A stretch of DNA of 6,539 nucleotides from an uncultured Bacilli bacterium (GCA_934096755.1 CAKOMU010000049.1:1-6539), one strand, 5' to 3'; shown: positions 1 to 6,352, counted from the stretch's first letter. Notes: generated from the sequence alone by a model not told the origin. Program-made: numbers and translations.

Positions 1-77
1 TTATTTTCATCTCCAAAAATCGTTTTAAAAACTATATCATATTTAAAACTATAAAATGGCTTTACTTTCTCTTGCAA
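1..77 (-). CDS. N-terminus of a PD-(D/E)XK nuclease / Rpn-type transposase-like protein (partial)
   Basis: Reading leftward from a TTG at 77-75, 25 codons stay open to the window edge: MQEKVKPFYSFKYDI, then VFKTIFGDEN. The pattern P-x3-F-K-Y-D-x-V-F-K-x-I-F-G-D-E-N is the characteristic opening of PD-(D/E)XK nuclease family transposases and Rpn-like proteins; this is recognised by eye, not by a search. TTG is chosen as the start because a strong GGGAGGT (complement of 85-91) lies 7 bases upstream, an in-frame TGA lies two codons upstream, and no in-frame ATG follows in the visible part. A plausible promoter lies at 103-130. The catalytic core, which should lie further into the protein, is outside the window, so activity cannot be judged. 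These families are often multicopy and mobile-element associated. The alternative is a decayed copy. Confidence 0.66.
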   Translation of the reverse strand, partial: MQEKVKPFYSFKYDIVFKTIFGDEN

Positions 78-102
78 CTTTCAAACCTCCCTACAAGGTT
101 TT

Positions 103-130
103 ATTCTAACTGTTTTTAATTTTTTTGCAA
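103..130 (-). promoter_or_regulatory. Predicted sigma-A-type promoter for the partial nuclease-like gene
   Basis: On the minus strand, TTGCAA (125-130) and TAGAAT (103-108) are separated by 16 bases. Each hexamer is close to the housekeeping consensus (TTGACA/TATAAT). Transcription would begin near 96, just ahead of the GGGAGGT ribosome binding site at 85-91. No convincing terminator separates it from the dehydrogenase gene upstream. Confidence 0.5.
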
Positions 131-183
131 GAATTTTCGGTCGTCAATTTTCGACATTTAACTGTCTAATAACGAATTAAATT

Positions 184-936
184 TTAGTTGATTTTTCTTC
201 CTTGAATGTGATATGCCACTATTAATTGTAATCTAAAGGGAGCAAATCTAGTTGCAAATATTGCTAATTTCATTTTTAAAGTTGGAATTATTAATAATTT
301 TTTTTGAAACATTTTTTTGATTGCATATTGAGCCACATAATTGGGAGTAATCCCTTTAATCGTAAATTTGCCTTTTGCCACTTTGTTGAAATTAGTATTT
401 ACAGGTCCTGGACATAATGCACCGATATACACATTACTTTTAGATTGTCTTAATTCTTCATTAATGGCCATAGTGAGTTTAGTAATATAATTTTTCGTCG
501 CATAATAAGTACTTAATCTTGGACCTGCCATAAACCCAGCACTACTACAAACATTTAAAATATATCCTCTGTCTTTTTTAATAAAATCTTGTAAAAATAA
601 CTTAGTTAAAATATGATATGCTTTGATATTTAAGTCTATCATTTCTAATTCCCGTTCTAAATCGGTTTTAGCAAATAGGCCAAATAAACCAAAACCAGCA
701 TTGTTAATCAAAATATCAATATTTTCGTTTTTAGTAAGATTATATAATTCATATACTTCTTTTTCTTTGGTCAAATCCAAAGCTATACATTTTACATTAA
801 CCATTAAATCTTTTTTTATTTCATCTAATTTTTTCTTATCTCTAGCTACAATAATTAAATCAATATTTTTTTTAGCTAATTCATAACAAAAAGATTTACC
901 TATACCACTGGATGCTCCTGTAATTAAAGCCTTCAT
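184..936 (-). CDS. Short-chain dehydrogenase/reductase (classical SDR), NAD(P)-dependent
   Basis: This 250-residue cytosolic oxidoreductase has the usual length of classical SDRs. The Rossmann-fold cofactor motif TGASSGIG is at residues 6-13, NNAG at 78-81, the conserved Asn of the catalytic tetrad at about 103, the catalytic Ser in SSAG at 131-132, and YxxxK at 144-148 (Tyr144, Lys148). CPGPV at 175-179 is the post-catalytic PG motif. An Arg at 32 after the second strand hints at NADP(H) preference, but this is weak. The overall look is of the DltE/YqjQ-like broad-specificity group (COG0300 type), so the substrate cannot be named. The ATG is supported by GAAAGGA 8 bases upstream (complement of 945-951). 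It ends in TAA. It has its own near-perfect promoter at 961-988 and follows a terminator, so it is transcribed apart from ppaC. Confidence 0.95.
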   Translation of the reverse strand: MKALITGASSGIGKSFCYELAKKNIDLIIVARDKKKLDEIKKDLMVNVKCIALDLTKEKEVYELYNLTKNENIDILINNAGFGLFGLFAKTDLERELEMIDLNIKAYHILTKLFLQDFIKKDRGYILNVCSSAGFMAGPRLSTYYATKNYITKLTMAINEELRQSKSNVYIGALCPGPVNTNFNKVAKGKFTIKGITPNYVAQYAIKKMFQKKLLIIPTLKMKLAIFATRFAPFRLQLIVAYHIQGRKIN

Positions 937-960
937 TTTATCAATCCTTTCAATATTATC

Positions 961-988
961 ATTATATAGTATTATTCTTATTTGTCAA
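961..988 (-). promoter_or_regulatory. Consensus sigma-A promoter for the SDR gene
   Basis: On the minus strand a perfect TTGACA (983-988) and a perfect TATAAT (961-966) are separated by 16 bases (967-982). The predicted transcription start is near 954, giving a leader of about 18 bases that contains GAAAGGA. It lies 6 bases downstream of the U-tract of the ppaC terminator, a tight stop-then-restart arrangement. Confidence 0.85.
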
Positions 989-994
989 TTTAGT

Positions 995-1024
995 AAAAAA
1001 AATATAGATCAATTGACCTATATT
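995..1024 (-). terminator. Intrinsic terminator of ppaC
   Basis: Read on the minus strand, AATATAGGTC, loop AATT, then GATCTATATT form a 10-bp stem with one G-U pair, followed by a run of T (complement of the A-run at 995-1000, extended by the A-T pairs at the base of the stem). The 5' arm overlaps the ppaC TAA stop codon. In the plus direction no T-run follows, so it acts only for the minus-strand transcript. The stem is AT-rich, as expected for this genome. Confidence 0.82.
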
Positions 1025-2639
1025 ATTCTGTTTCTTCCATAACACTTAAAATGTTTGGCAATATTTGTTTTTTACGAGATACAATCTTAGGAATAAATAC
1101 GCCTTCTTCGATGTCTTTTAAACCAAATGCATCTTCAATAATATTTTTAGCCTTAGTATTATATAAAACATATGACCCATTTTTGATAATATCTGTAATA
1201 AATATAACAACCACATTGAAATTGTCTTCTACCATTTGATCTAAAGTTGTTATGAATTCAGTCATATTAGCTTTTATGGTATCAAAATCAAGAGTCATAA
1301 CTTGCCCAATGCCCAAATTTTTATTATTAACTACAAATGATTTGAAATCACTTTTAATTAAATCATTAACACTCATTCCTTCAATAGAAGAAGCCGCTTT
1401 TAACATTTCCAAACCATATTTATCCATATCTACTTCTGCAATTTTAGCAAGCGCTGATGCCGCCTTTTTATCACTTTCAGTAGTTGTAGGACTAGTTAGT
1501 AACAACGTATCTGACAATATAGCAGATAGCATTAAACCTGCAATGTCTTTAGGAATAGCGATGTTATCATTAACATACATATCATATATCATTGTCGAAG
1601 TACAACCTACTGGTCTAGAATGGAAATTAATCGGTACACTAGTACCAATAGCTCCTAAATTATGGTGGTCAATAATTTCAACAATGTCTGCTTCTTCAAT
1701 ACCATCAACTGATTGAGCTAAATTATTATGGTCTACCAAGATGACTTTTTGTTTTTCATATTCGTTAGGGCCAGTCAATCTAATTAACCCCAAACATTCA
1801 TTTTTATTATTAATGACAGGATAATTAGTATGATTAATTTTATGCGACATAGTTTTAAAATCAGCATAACAATCTTCAACATTAACTGTTATAGGACTTT
1901 TATTTATATTTATGTTTTTAACATAATTACTCAAAGTTATTTTAGCTGCAATATTAAAACTATCTAAAGGACTAGCAATAATATTTACGTGTTTAGTTTC
2001 TGCTTTTTTTAATAATTCAGGATCTAAATCAACATTATAAGGAAGAATTATTAACTTAACACCACAATCAATCGCATATTCTAGTACACGATAACGATCT
2101 CCTATAATTAAAATATCTTCATTTGTTAAAGTATATTCCTTAATAGTTTTCGTTTGTAAACCAGCTAATAAAATTTTTCCTTTAATATCTTCATCACATT
2201 TAACAATTACTTTGGCATCTAAAGTTTCAATAATATTAGATAAAGTAGTTTCAATATATTCTTTACTACCACCTATTAAATATTTAGCCAATTCTTTTAA
2301 AGTTACATAACCCGTTAGTTTTTGTTCTTTATCAATTAATGGTATAGCTGTAATATTTTGTTTTTGCATCGTTTTAAAGGCCTCATCAATTGATTTATTT
2401 TCATTAATATAGGCAATGTCATCATATTGCACATCTTTAATTCTTACTCTTACATCATTTAGATAACTTGGTACAGGAGTATTAAAATAATTTAAAACAA
2501 ATTTTGTTTCATTATTAATATTACCTAGAACTCTAGGTTCTGTATCGTTTCCTTCTTGATTTTTTAAATACGACAAAGCAATACTTGAACAGACTGTATC
2601 TGTATCAGGACTCTTATGTCCAAAAATAAATGTTGCCAT
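1023..2639 (-). CDS. ppaC: Manganese-dependent inorganic pyrophosphatase with regulatory CBS and DRTGG domains
   Basis: This type II (DHH-family) pyrophosphatase hydrolyses diphosphate to two phosphates in the cytosol, pulling biosynthetic reactions forward. The catalytic DHH core is split by a regulatory insert. Metal ligands are in GHKSPDTD (His8, Asp12, Asp14), VDHN (Asp303, His304) and DHH (324-326). The C-terminal DHHA2 domain ends with the substrate-binding SRKKQ motif at 521-525. The insert has CBS1 at about 66-125, a DRTGG-type domain at about 130-240 (GDR at 180-182) and CBS2 at about 245-296. The total of 538 residues matches the regulated subfamily rather than the insert-free enzymes of about 310 residues. 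In that subfamily AMP/ADP inhibit through CBS, and diadenosine polyphosphates activate when DRTGG is present; this is family knowledge. The ATG has AGAGGTG upstream (complement of 2645-2651). It lies 53 bp behind uvrB and ends in a terminator. Confidence 0.96.
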   Translation of the reverse strand: MATFIFGHKSPDTDTVCSSIALSYLKNQEGNDTEPRVLGNINNETKFVLNYFNTPVPSYLNDVRVRIKDVQYDDIAYINENKSIDEAFKTMQKQNITAIPLIDKEQKLTGYVTLKELAKYLIGGSKEYIETTLSNIIETLDAKVIVKCDEDIKGKILLAGLQTKTIKEYTLTNEDILIIGDRYRVLEYAIDCGVKLIILPYNVDLDPELLKKAETKHVNIIASPLDSFNIAAKITLSNYVKNININKSPITVNVEDCYADFKTMSHKINHTNYPVINNKNECLGLIRLTGPNEYEKQKVILVDHNNLAQSVDGIEEADIVEIIDHHNLGAIGTSVPINFHSRPVGCTSTMIYDMYVNDNIAIPKDIAGLMLSAILSDTLLLTSPTTTESDKKAASALAKIAEVDMDKYGLEMLKAASSIEGMSVNDLIKSDFKSFVVNNKNLGIGQVMTLDFDTIKANMTEFITTLDQMVEDNFNVVVIFITDIIKNGSYVLYNTKAKNIIEDAFGLKDIEEGVFIPKIVSRKKQILPNILSVMEETE

Positions 2640-2661
2640 TTAATCACCTCTTACGTGAATG

Positions 2662-2690
2662 ATTTTACCATAATTCTTGTATTTTTTAAA
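2662..2690 (-). promoter_or_regulatory. Possible internal promoter for ppaC (extended -10)
   Basis: In the 53-bp uvrB-ppaC gap the minus strand reads TGGTAAAAT, an extended -10 (TG-n-TAAAAT; hexamer 2662-2667). A weak -35, TTTAAA (2685-2690), lies 17 bases upstream. No intrinsic terminator is visible in the gap, so ppaC may be served both by readthrough from uvrB and by this promoter. Confidence 0.4.
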
Positions 2691-2692
2691 TA

Positions 2693-4636
2693 CTATTTCA
2701 ATCCTTTTAATTCAAAATAAACTTCTCTTAATTCCATAGCTCGTTCAAAATCCATTTTCGCAGCAGCATCTTTCATCTCTTGTTCAATTTGACTAATCAT
2801 TTCTATTTTTTCTTTTTTACTTATTTTTTTCTTTTTAGTTGTAACTTCATTACTAACAACATCTTTAATTTCTTTAGAAATAGTTTTAGGTATTATACCA
2901 TGTACTTCATTATATTTTTCTTGGATACTTCTCCGTCTTTGGGTTTCAGCAATAGCTGTACTCATCGCCTCGCTCATAGTATCTGCATACATGATAACCT
3001 TACCAAATTCATTACGTGCTGCTCTACCAATCGTTTGAATTAAACTACGATTACTACGTAAAAATCCTTGCTTATCAGCATCAAGAATACAAATTAAACT
3101 AACTTCAGGAATATCTAGCCCTTCTCTTAATAAATTTATACCTACGATACAATCATATATACCAGCTCTTAAATCATGAATAATCTTTAATCTTTCTAAT
3201 GTCTTAATTTCACTATGTAAATAAGCGACCTTAATATTCATTTCTTTTAAATAATTGGTTAATTCTTCACTCATACGAATGGTCAATGTCGTAATTAATA
3301 CTCTTTCATTTCTTTTAATTCGTTCGTTAATTTCCCCGATTAAGTCATCTATTTGTCCTTCTGTTTTTCTAACTTCAATAATTGGATCTAATAAACCAGT
3401 TGGACGAATAATTTGTTCAACGTATTCATTATTTGTGTGTTCTAGTTCGTAATCACCTGGTGTGGCTGAAACATATATGGCTTGATTAATATGATTTTCA
3501 AACTCTTCAAATGTTAGTGGTCGGTTATCTAAAGCACTAGGAAGACGGAACCCATAATCAACCAATGTCTGTTTACGCATCCTATCGCCATTATACATAC
3601 CTCTTACCTGTGGAAGAGTTACATGGGATTCATCAACTACTAAAAGAAAATCTTTAGGAAAAAAATCTATTAAACAAGAAGGTGTTTCACCGGCTTCCCT
3701 TAGCGCTAAATGTCGAGAATAGTTTTCTACACCATTACAAAAACCTGTTTCTCGTAACATTTCAATATCATAATTAGTTCTTTCTCGTAGTCGTTGTTCT
3801 TCTATCAATTTATTTTGATCTTTTAATTCAGCCAATCGATCTTTTAATTCACTTTCAATTCGATTAATTGCTTTTTCTAGTTTGTCTTTACTCGTTACAA
3901 AGTGGGATGCTGGTGAAATGGTAATACTTTTTTTAGAATTTGTAACAGCACCAGTTACGGGATCAAATAAAACTATTTCGGCTATTTCTTCATCTTCTAA
4001 AATAATTCTTATACCACTAATTTTTTCATTAACAGGTATAATATCAATATTTTGACCACGAACTCTAAATGTGCCGCGATGAAAATCTAAATCATTTCTT
4101 TCATAGGTCATATCAATTAAACGATTTAATATTTTATTACGACTAATTTTATCCCCAACGGTTAAAATTAACATATTTTTTTCATACTCTTCTTTTTCAC
4201 CAATACCATAAATACACGAAACTGATGCAACTACAATGACATCCTTATAATTGATTAAAGCACTAGTGGCAGCATGTCGTAATTCATCAATTTCATCATT
4301 AATCGAAGAATCTTTTTCAATATATGTATCACTGCTAGGAACATAAGCCTCTGGTTGATAATAGTCATAATAAGATACAAAATATTCAACATGATTATTA
4401 GGAAAAAACTCTTTTAATTCTGCATATAGTTGTCCTGCTAGAGTTTTATTGTGAGCTAAAACAAGTGTTGGTTTATTCACTTCGGCAATGACATTAGCTA
4501 CCGTAAAAGTTTTTCCTGTTCCAGTAGCTCCTAGTAATACTTGTTCTTTTTTGCCTTCTTTAATACCTTTGACTAATTTTTCTATCGCCTCTGGTTGATC
4601 TCCGTTTGGCTGATATTTTGATACCAATTTAAACAT
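2693..4636 (-). CDS. uvrB: Excinuclease ABC subunit B (UvrB)
   Basis: UvrB is the damage-verifying helicase-like subunit of nucleotide excision repair. It is loaded by UvrA, then recruits UvrC for incision. The protein is full length (647 residues). Walker A GATGTGKT is at 36-43, and the damage-probing beta-hairpin starts with the tyrosine-rich YYDYYQPEAYVP at 89-100. Walker B VVDESH is at 333-338, SATPG at 390-394, and motif VI QTIGRAAR at 534-541. The C-terminal UVR motif that contacts UvrC is at about 612-647, after a lysine-rich linker (about 600-610). It contains no tryptophan. The ATG is fixed by GGAGGT (complement of 4643-4648) six bases upstream. uvrA is not adjacent in the window, and no LexA/DinR-like GAAC-n4-GTTC box is visible in the 152-bp upstream gap. 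A decayed, diverged second copy of its 5' end lies beyond rhuM (5988-6183), so this copy may be a replacement. Confidence 0.98.
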   Translation of the reverse strand: MFKLVSKYQPNGDQPEAIEKLVKGIKEGKKEQVLLGATGTGKTFTVANVIAEVNKPTLVLAHNKTLAGQLYAELKEFFPNNHVEYFVSYYDYYQPEAYVPSSDTYIEKDSSINDEIDELRHAATSALINYKDVIVVASVSCIYGIGEKEEYEKNMLILTVGDKISRNKILNRLIDMTYERNDLDFHRGTFRVRGQNIDIIPVNEKISGIRIILEDEEIAEIVLFDPVTGAVTNSKKSITISPASHFVTSKDKLEKAINRIESELKDRLAELKDQNKLIEEQRLRERTNYDIEMLRETGFCNGVENYSRHLALREAGETPSCLIDFFPKDFLLVVDESHVTLPQVRGMYNGDRMRKQTLVDYGFRLPSALDNRPLTFEEFENHINQAIYVSATPGDYELEHTNNEYVEQIIRPTGLLDPIIEVRKTEGQIDDLIGEINERIKRNERVLITTLTIRMSEELTNYLKEMNIKVAYLHSEIKTLERLKIIHDLRAGIYDCIVGINLLREGLDIPEVSLICILDADKQGFLRSNRSLIQTIGRAARNEFGKVIMYADTMSEAMSTAIAETQRRRSIQEKYNEVHGIIPKTISKEIKDVVSNEVTTKKKKISKKEKIEMISQIEQEMKDAAAKMDFERAMELREVYFELKGLK

Positions 4637-4710
4637 GTAGCCACCTCCTATATTATTTTTATCAAAATTTTACATATTTTTATGGTTAATAATTCAATTT
4701 TTACGTTAAA

Positions 4711-4729
4711 GATGAATAAAAGTCACAAA
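4711..4729. repeat. 19-bp direct repeat, copy 1 (uvrB side of rhuM)
   Basis: The sequence is GATGAATAAAAGTCACAAA. It matches 5861-5879 at 18 of 19 positions (T/C at the third base) in the same orientation. Similarity stops sharply on both sides. It lies 75 bp upstream of the uvrB ATG and 60 bp downstream of the rhuM stop. The pair brackets rhuM as a unit of 1,150 bp counted from one repeat start to the next. It may be a recombination or insertion scar, or a shared upstream control element. Confidence 0.75.
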
Positions 4730-4743
4730 ACATCCTTTTTTTA

Positions 4744-4766
4744 AATAAATATTTATTATGCATAAT
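4744..4766. repeat. Two overlapping AT-rich palindromes downstream of rhuM
   Basis: AATAAATATTTATT (4744-4757) is a perfect 14-base palindrome. It overlaps the perfect 12-base palindrome ATTATGCATAAT (4755-4766). Neither is followed by a T-run on the minus strand, so they do not make a standard rhuM terminator. In this AT-rich background chance is possible; a protein binding site or element end is the alternative. Confidence 0.4.
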
Positions 4767-4788
4767 TCGATTCACATTGTAATTATTT

Positions 4789-5814
4789 CTAATGATTTTC
4801 TAGCTTTTCTGTTTCAATTAATAATTTATCAAAATCAGAAACAAACTTTTTATCTTGTATAATTTTGTATTTTTCATACTCATTTTCTGCTTTTTGCCTT
4901 GCTTTTTCAGCAGAAATTTTTCCTTTACCTTCTAATACTTCATAATGAAATAATTTTAAAGATGTTTCTACTTCATTTTTCCAATCATTCATACTCATTG
5001 ATAAATTTCTTTCTGCATTATTCTCTGCAATATCTAAAAATAAGTTTACCAAATTATTTAAATTTTTAATTTCTTTTTCATTTAAATAATTTTTTGCAAT
5101 AGAAACGTCTGATTTTAAGATTTTTCCATCTGGAGATTTGTCCCAATTCGTTAATCCCATATTCGTTTTTTTACTATTAACTCTTTTATAAATAATTTCA
5201 GCAGCAGTATTTCCTGTAATAGCATAATGAAATTTATTTTGAACAGTTGCATAAAAATCTTTTGCTATATCACTATTTCTATCATAATCAATAGAACATT
5301 CAGCAAATATATCTGTAATTTTTTGATAAAACATTCTCTCACTTGTGCGAATTAGTTTTATTCTTTCAAGTAATCTTTTAAAATATTCTTGATCAGATTT
5401 TTTTGCTTTCATAAATCTATCATCATCAAGTGCAAAACCTTGTATCATATAATCTTTAATTATTTCATTTGCCCAACTTCTAAATTTAATTGCCTTTTTA
5501 GAATTAACTCTAAAACCAATAGAAATAATCATATCCAGATTATAATATTCCTTTTGCCTTTTAACACTTCGTGTTCCTTCGATTTGAACTTGTTCCAAAA
5601 CGGAACAAGTTGATTCTTTATTTAATTCTTCATCATTATATATATTATTTATATGTTTTACAATAGCAGGTCTTTGTACATCAAAAAGAGTAGCTATTGC
5701 GTTTACATTTAACCAAACATTTTCATCTTGTAGAATTACTTCTACTTTAATTTGTCCGTTTTCATCACTATAAAATAAAATATTTTTTTCATTACCAACT
5801 GTTATATTACTCAT
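4789..5814 (-). CDS. rhuM: RhuM family protein (orphan virulence/accessory protein)
   Basis: The 341 residues have the normal length and layout of the RhuM family (named for rhuM of Salmonella pathogenicity island 3); the biochemical function is unestablished. The N-terminal part resembles a winged-helix-like DNA-binding segment: VWLNVNAIATLFDVQRPAIVKHINNIY at about 33-59, then YNLDMIISIGFRVNS at 91-105 and FRSWA at 111-115. The conserved C-terminal part carries ITDIFAECSIDYD at 166-178, FYATVQNKFHYAITG at 187-201, MGLTNWD at 219-225, and a charged helical tail from about 300. The ATG has GAAAGGAG 8 bases upstream. All four Trp codons (34, 114, 224, 278) are TGG. In many genomes rhuM lies in islands or beside type I restriction-modification genes; none is seen here. 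It is bracketed by 19-bp direct repeats and lies between intact and relic uvrB, suggesting acquisition. No signal peptide or membrane segment is evident. Confidence 0.93.
   Translation of the reverse strand: MSNITVGNEKNILFYSDENGQIKVEVILQDENVWLNVNAIATLFDVQRPAIVKHINNIYNDEELNKESTCSVLEQVQIEGTRSVKRQKEYYNLDMIISIGFRVNSKKAIKFRSWANEIIKDYMIQGFALDDDRFMKAKKSDQEYFKRLLERIKLIRTSERMFYQKITDIFAECSIDYDRNSDIAKDFYATVQNKFHYAITGNTAAEIIYKRVNSKKTNMGLTNWDKSPDGKILKSDVSIAKNYLNEKEIKNLNNLVNLFLDIAENNAERNLSMSMNDWKNEVETSLKLFHYEVLEGKGKISAEKARQKAENEYEKYKIIQDKKFVSDFDKLLIETEKLENH
5587..5611. repeat. Perfect 10-bp inverted repeat inside rhuM
   Basis: AACTTGTTCC (5587-5596), a 5-base loop (5597-5601) and GGAACAAGTT (5602-5611) form an uninterrupted 10-bp stem in the rhuM coding region (codons 68-76, STCSVLEQV). 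The arms face outward relative to a LexA-type GAAC...GTTC box, so this is not an SOS site. There is no following T-run on the minus strand, so it is not a terminator. Confidence 0.7.
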
Positions 5815-5860
5815 TTATATTACTCCTTTCATACATTATTTTTTTATTGAAACTAATTGG

Positions 5861-5879
5861 GACGAATAAAAGTCACAAA
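5861..5879. repeat. 19-bp direct repeat, copy 2 (upstream of rhuM)
   Basis: The sequence is GACGAATAAAAGTCACAAA, matching 4711-4729 at 18 of 19 bases in the same orientation. It lies 46 bp upstream of the rhuM ATG. With its flanks it can fold into an imperfect hairpin (TTGGGAC, loop, GTCACAA, one mismatch). Its core, GGACGAATAAAA from 5860, also resembles in inverted orientation the GGACTAAATAA units at 5900-5929. Confidence 0.75.
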
Positions 5880-5899
5880 TTTTATTTTAACATTCAGTA

Positions 5900-5929
5900 T
5901 TATTTAGTCCATTTCGTTTTATTTAGTCC
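5900..5929. repeat. Tandemly spaced 11-bp direct repeats TTATTTAGTCC
   Basis: TTATTTAGTCC occurs at 5900-5910 and exactly again at 5919-5929, a 19-base period, in the gap between rhuM and the uvrB relic. Read on the minus strand each is GGACTAAATAA, similar to the plus-strand GGACGAATAAA at 5860-5870. The three units may form an inverted/direct cluster suited to a DNA-binding protein. In AT-rich sequence the support is moderate. Confidence 0.55.
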
Positions 5930-5987
5930 TATTTTTGCGGATTTATCAACAATAAATAACACTAGATAACATAGGAAAAGTGCTAAC

Positions 5988-6183
5988 ATCATAATATGAA
6001 GCAAAGTATTCTACATGATTGTTAGGGAAAAATTCCTTTAATTCGGCATATAATTGTCCTGCTAGAGTTTTATTGTAAGCTAAAACTATGGTTGGTTTAT
6101 TCACTTCAAATACCATCTACCAGTTCTTTAATGGCTTGTGGTTGGTCACTACTTGGCTGATATTTTGACACTAACTCAAACAT
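5988..6183 (-). pseudogene. uvrB: uvrB 5' relic lacking Walker A, frameshifted
   Basis: From an ATG at 6183 behind an intact GGAGG-type ribosome binding site, the minus strand reads MFELVSKYQPSSDQPQAIKE then LVDGI, matching UvrB residues 1-25 at 18 of 25 positions, and then hits TGA. One base further on, in another frame, homology resumes as EVNKPTIVLAYNKTLAGQL and continues to FASYYD, matching UvrB residues 52-91 with about three amino-acid changes. The skipped segment (residues 26-51) contains the Walker A P-loop. A 77-base deletion explains both the loss and the frame change. After YYD the similarity fades; a few short resemblances to later uvrB sequence extend to about 5947 but cannot be aligned with confidence. 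The remaining 550 or so codons are absent. By hand alignment the second block has about 12 synonymous differences from the intact gene against 3 replacements. Confidence 0.9.
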
Positions 6184-6323
6184 ATAATACCTCCATACAT
6201 TATTGTGTTTCCAATTAAGCAATTTATAAGTTTTTCTCTAACGCTTAAATAAAAAGGAAATTGTGAAATTATAATAACATAACAAACAAATGTTTTCAAT
6301 ATTTTTTTAGTAAAAATATTCGA

Positions 6324-6352
6324 TTGACTTTTGATGAGCTATTTGTTACGAT
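6324..6352 (+). promoter_or_regulatory. Predicted promoter of the divergent plus-strand gene
   Basis: TTGACT (6324-6329), a 17-base spacer and TACGAT (6347-6352) preceded by TGT make an extended -10 promoter. Transcription would start near 6359, giving a leader of about 18 bases that contains the AAAGGA ribosome binding site at 6363-6368. Confidence 0.65.

Noticed and set aside
131..183. Possible terminator after the SDR gene (GTCG...CGAC, and GACA...TGTC)
   Set aside because: The stems are only four base pairs with no following T-run on the minus strand.
623..886. 87-codon plus-strand ORF within the SDR gene
   Set aside because: It lies antisense inside a clearly conserved SDR gene, has a low-complexity composition, and has no ribosome binding site or recognisable motif.
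1252..1716. 154-codon plus-strand ORF within ppaC
   Set aside because: It is antisense to the DHH and DHHA2 coding region, whose catalytic motifs fix the minus frame. The long open frame follows from AT-rich codon structure.
4708..4742. Plus-strand terminator (AAAGATG...CATCCTTT followed by T-run)
   Set aside because: The stem needs a bulge, has a 16-base loop, and no plus-strand gene ends upstream of it.
5587..5611. LexA/SOS box in rhuM
   Set aside because: The arms read GTTCC...GGAAC, the opposite orientation to the GAAC...GTTC SOS box, and the site is inside a coding region.
5940..5987. Continuation of the uvrB relic past YYD (reads VSTFPMLSSVIYC)
   Set aside because: Short resemblances to two different downstream parts of uvrB exist, but neither alignment is convincing, so the pseudogene was ended at 5988.
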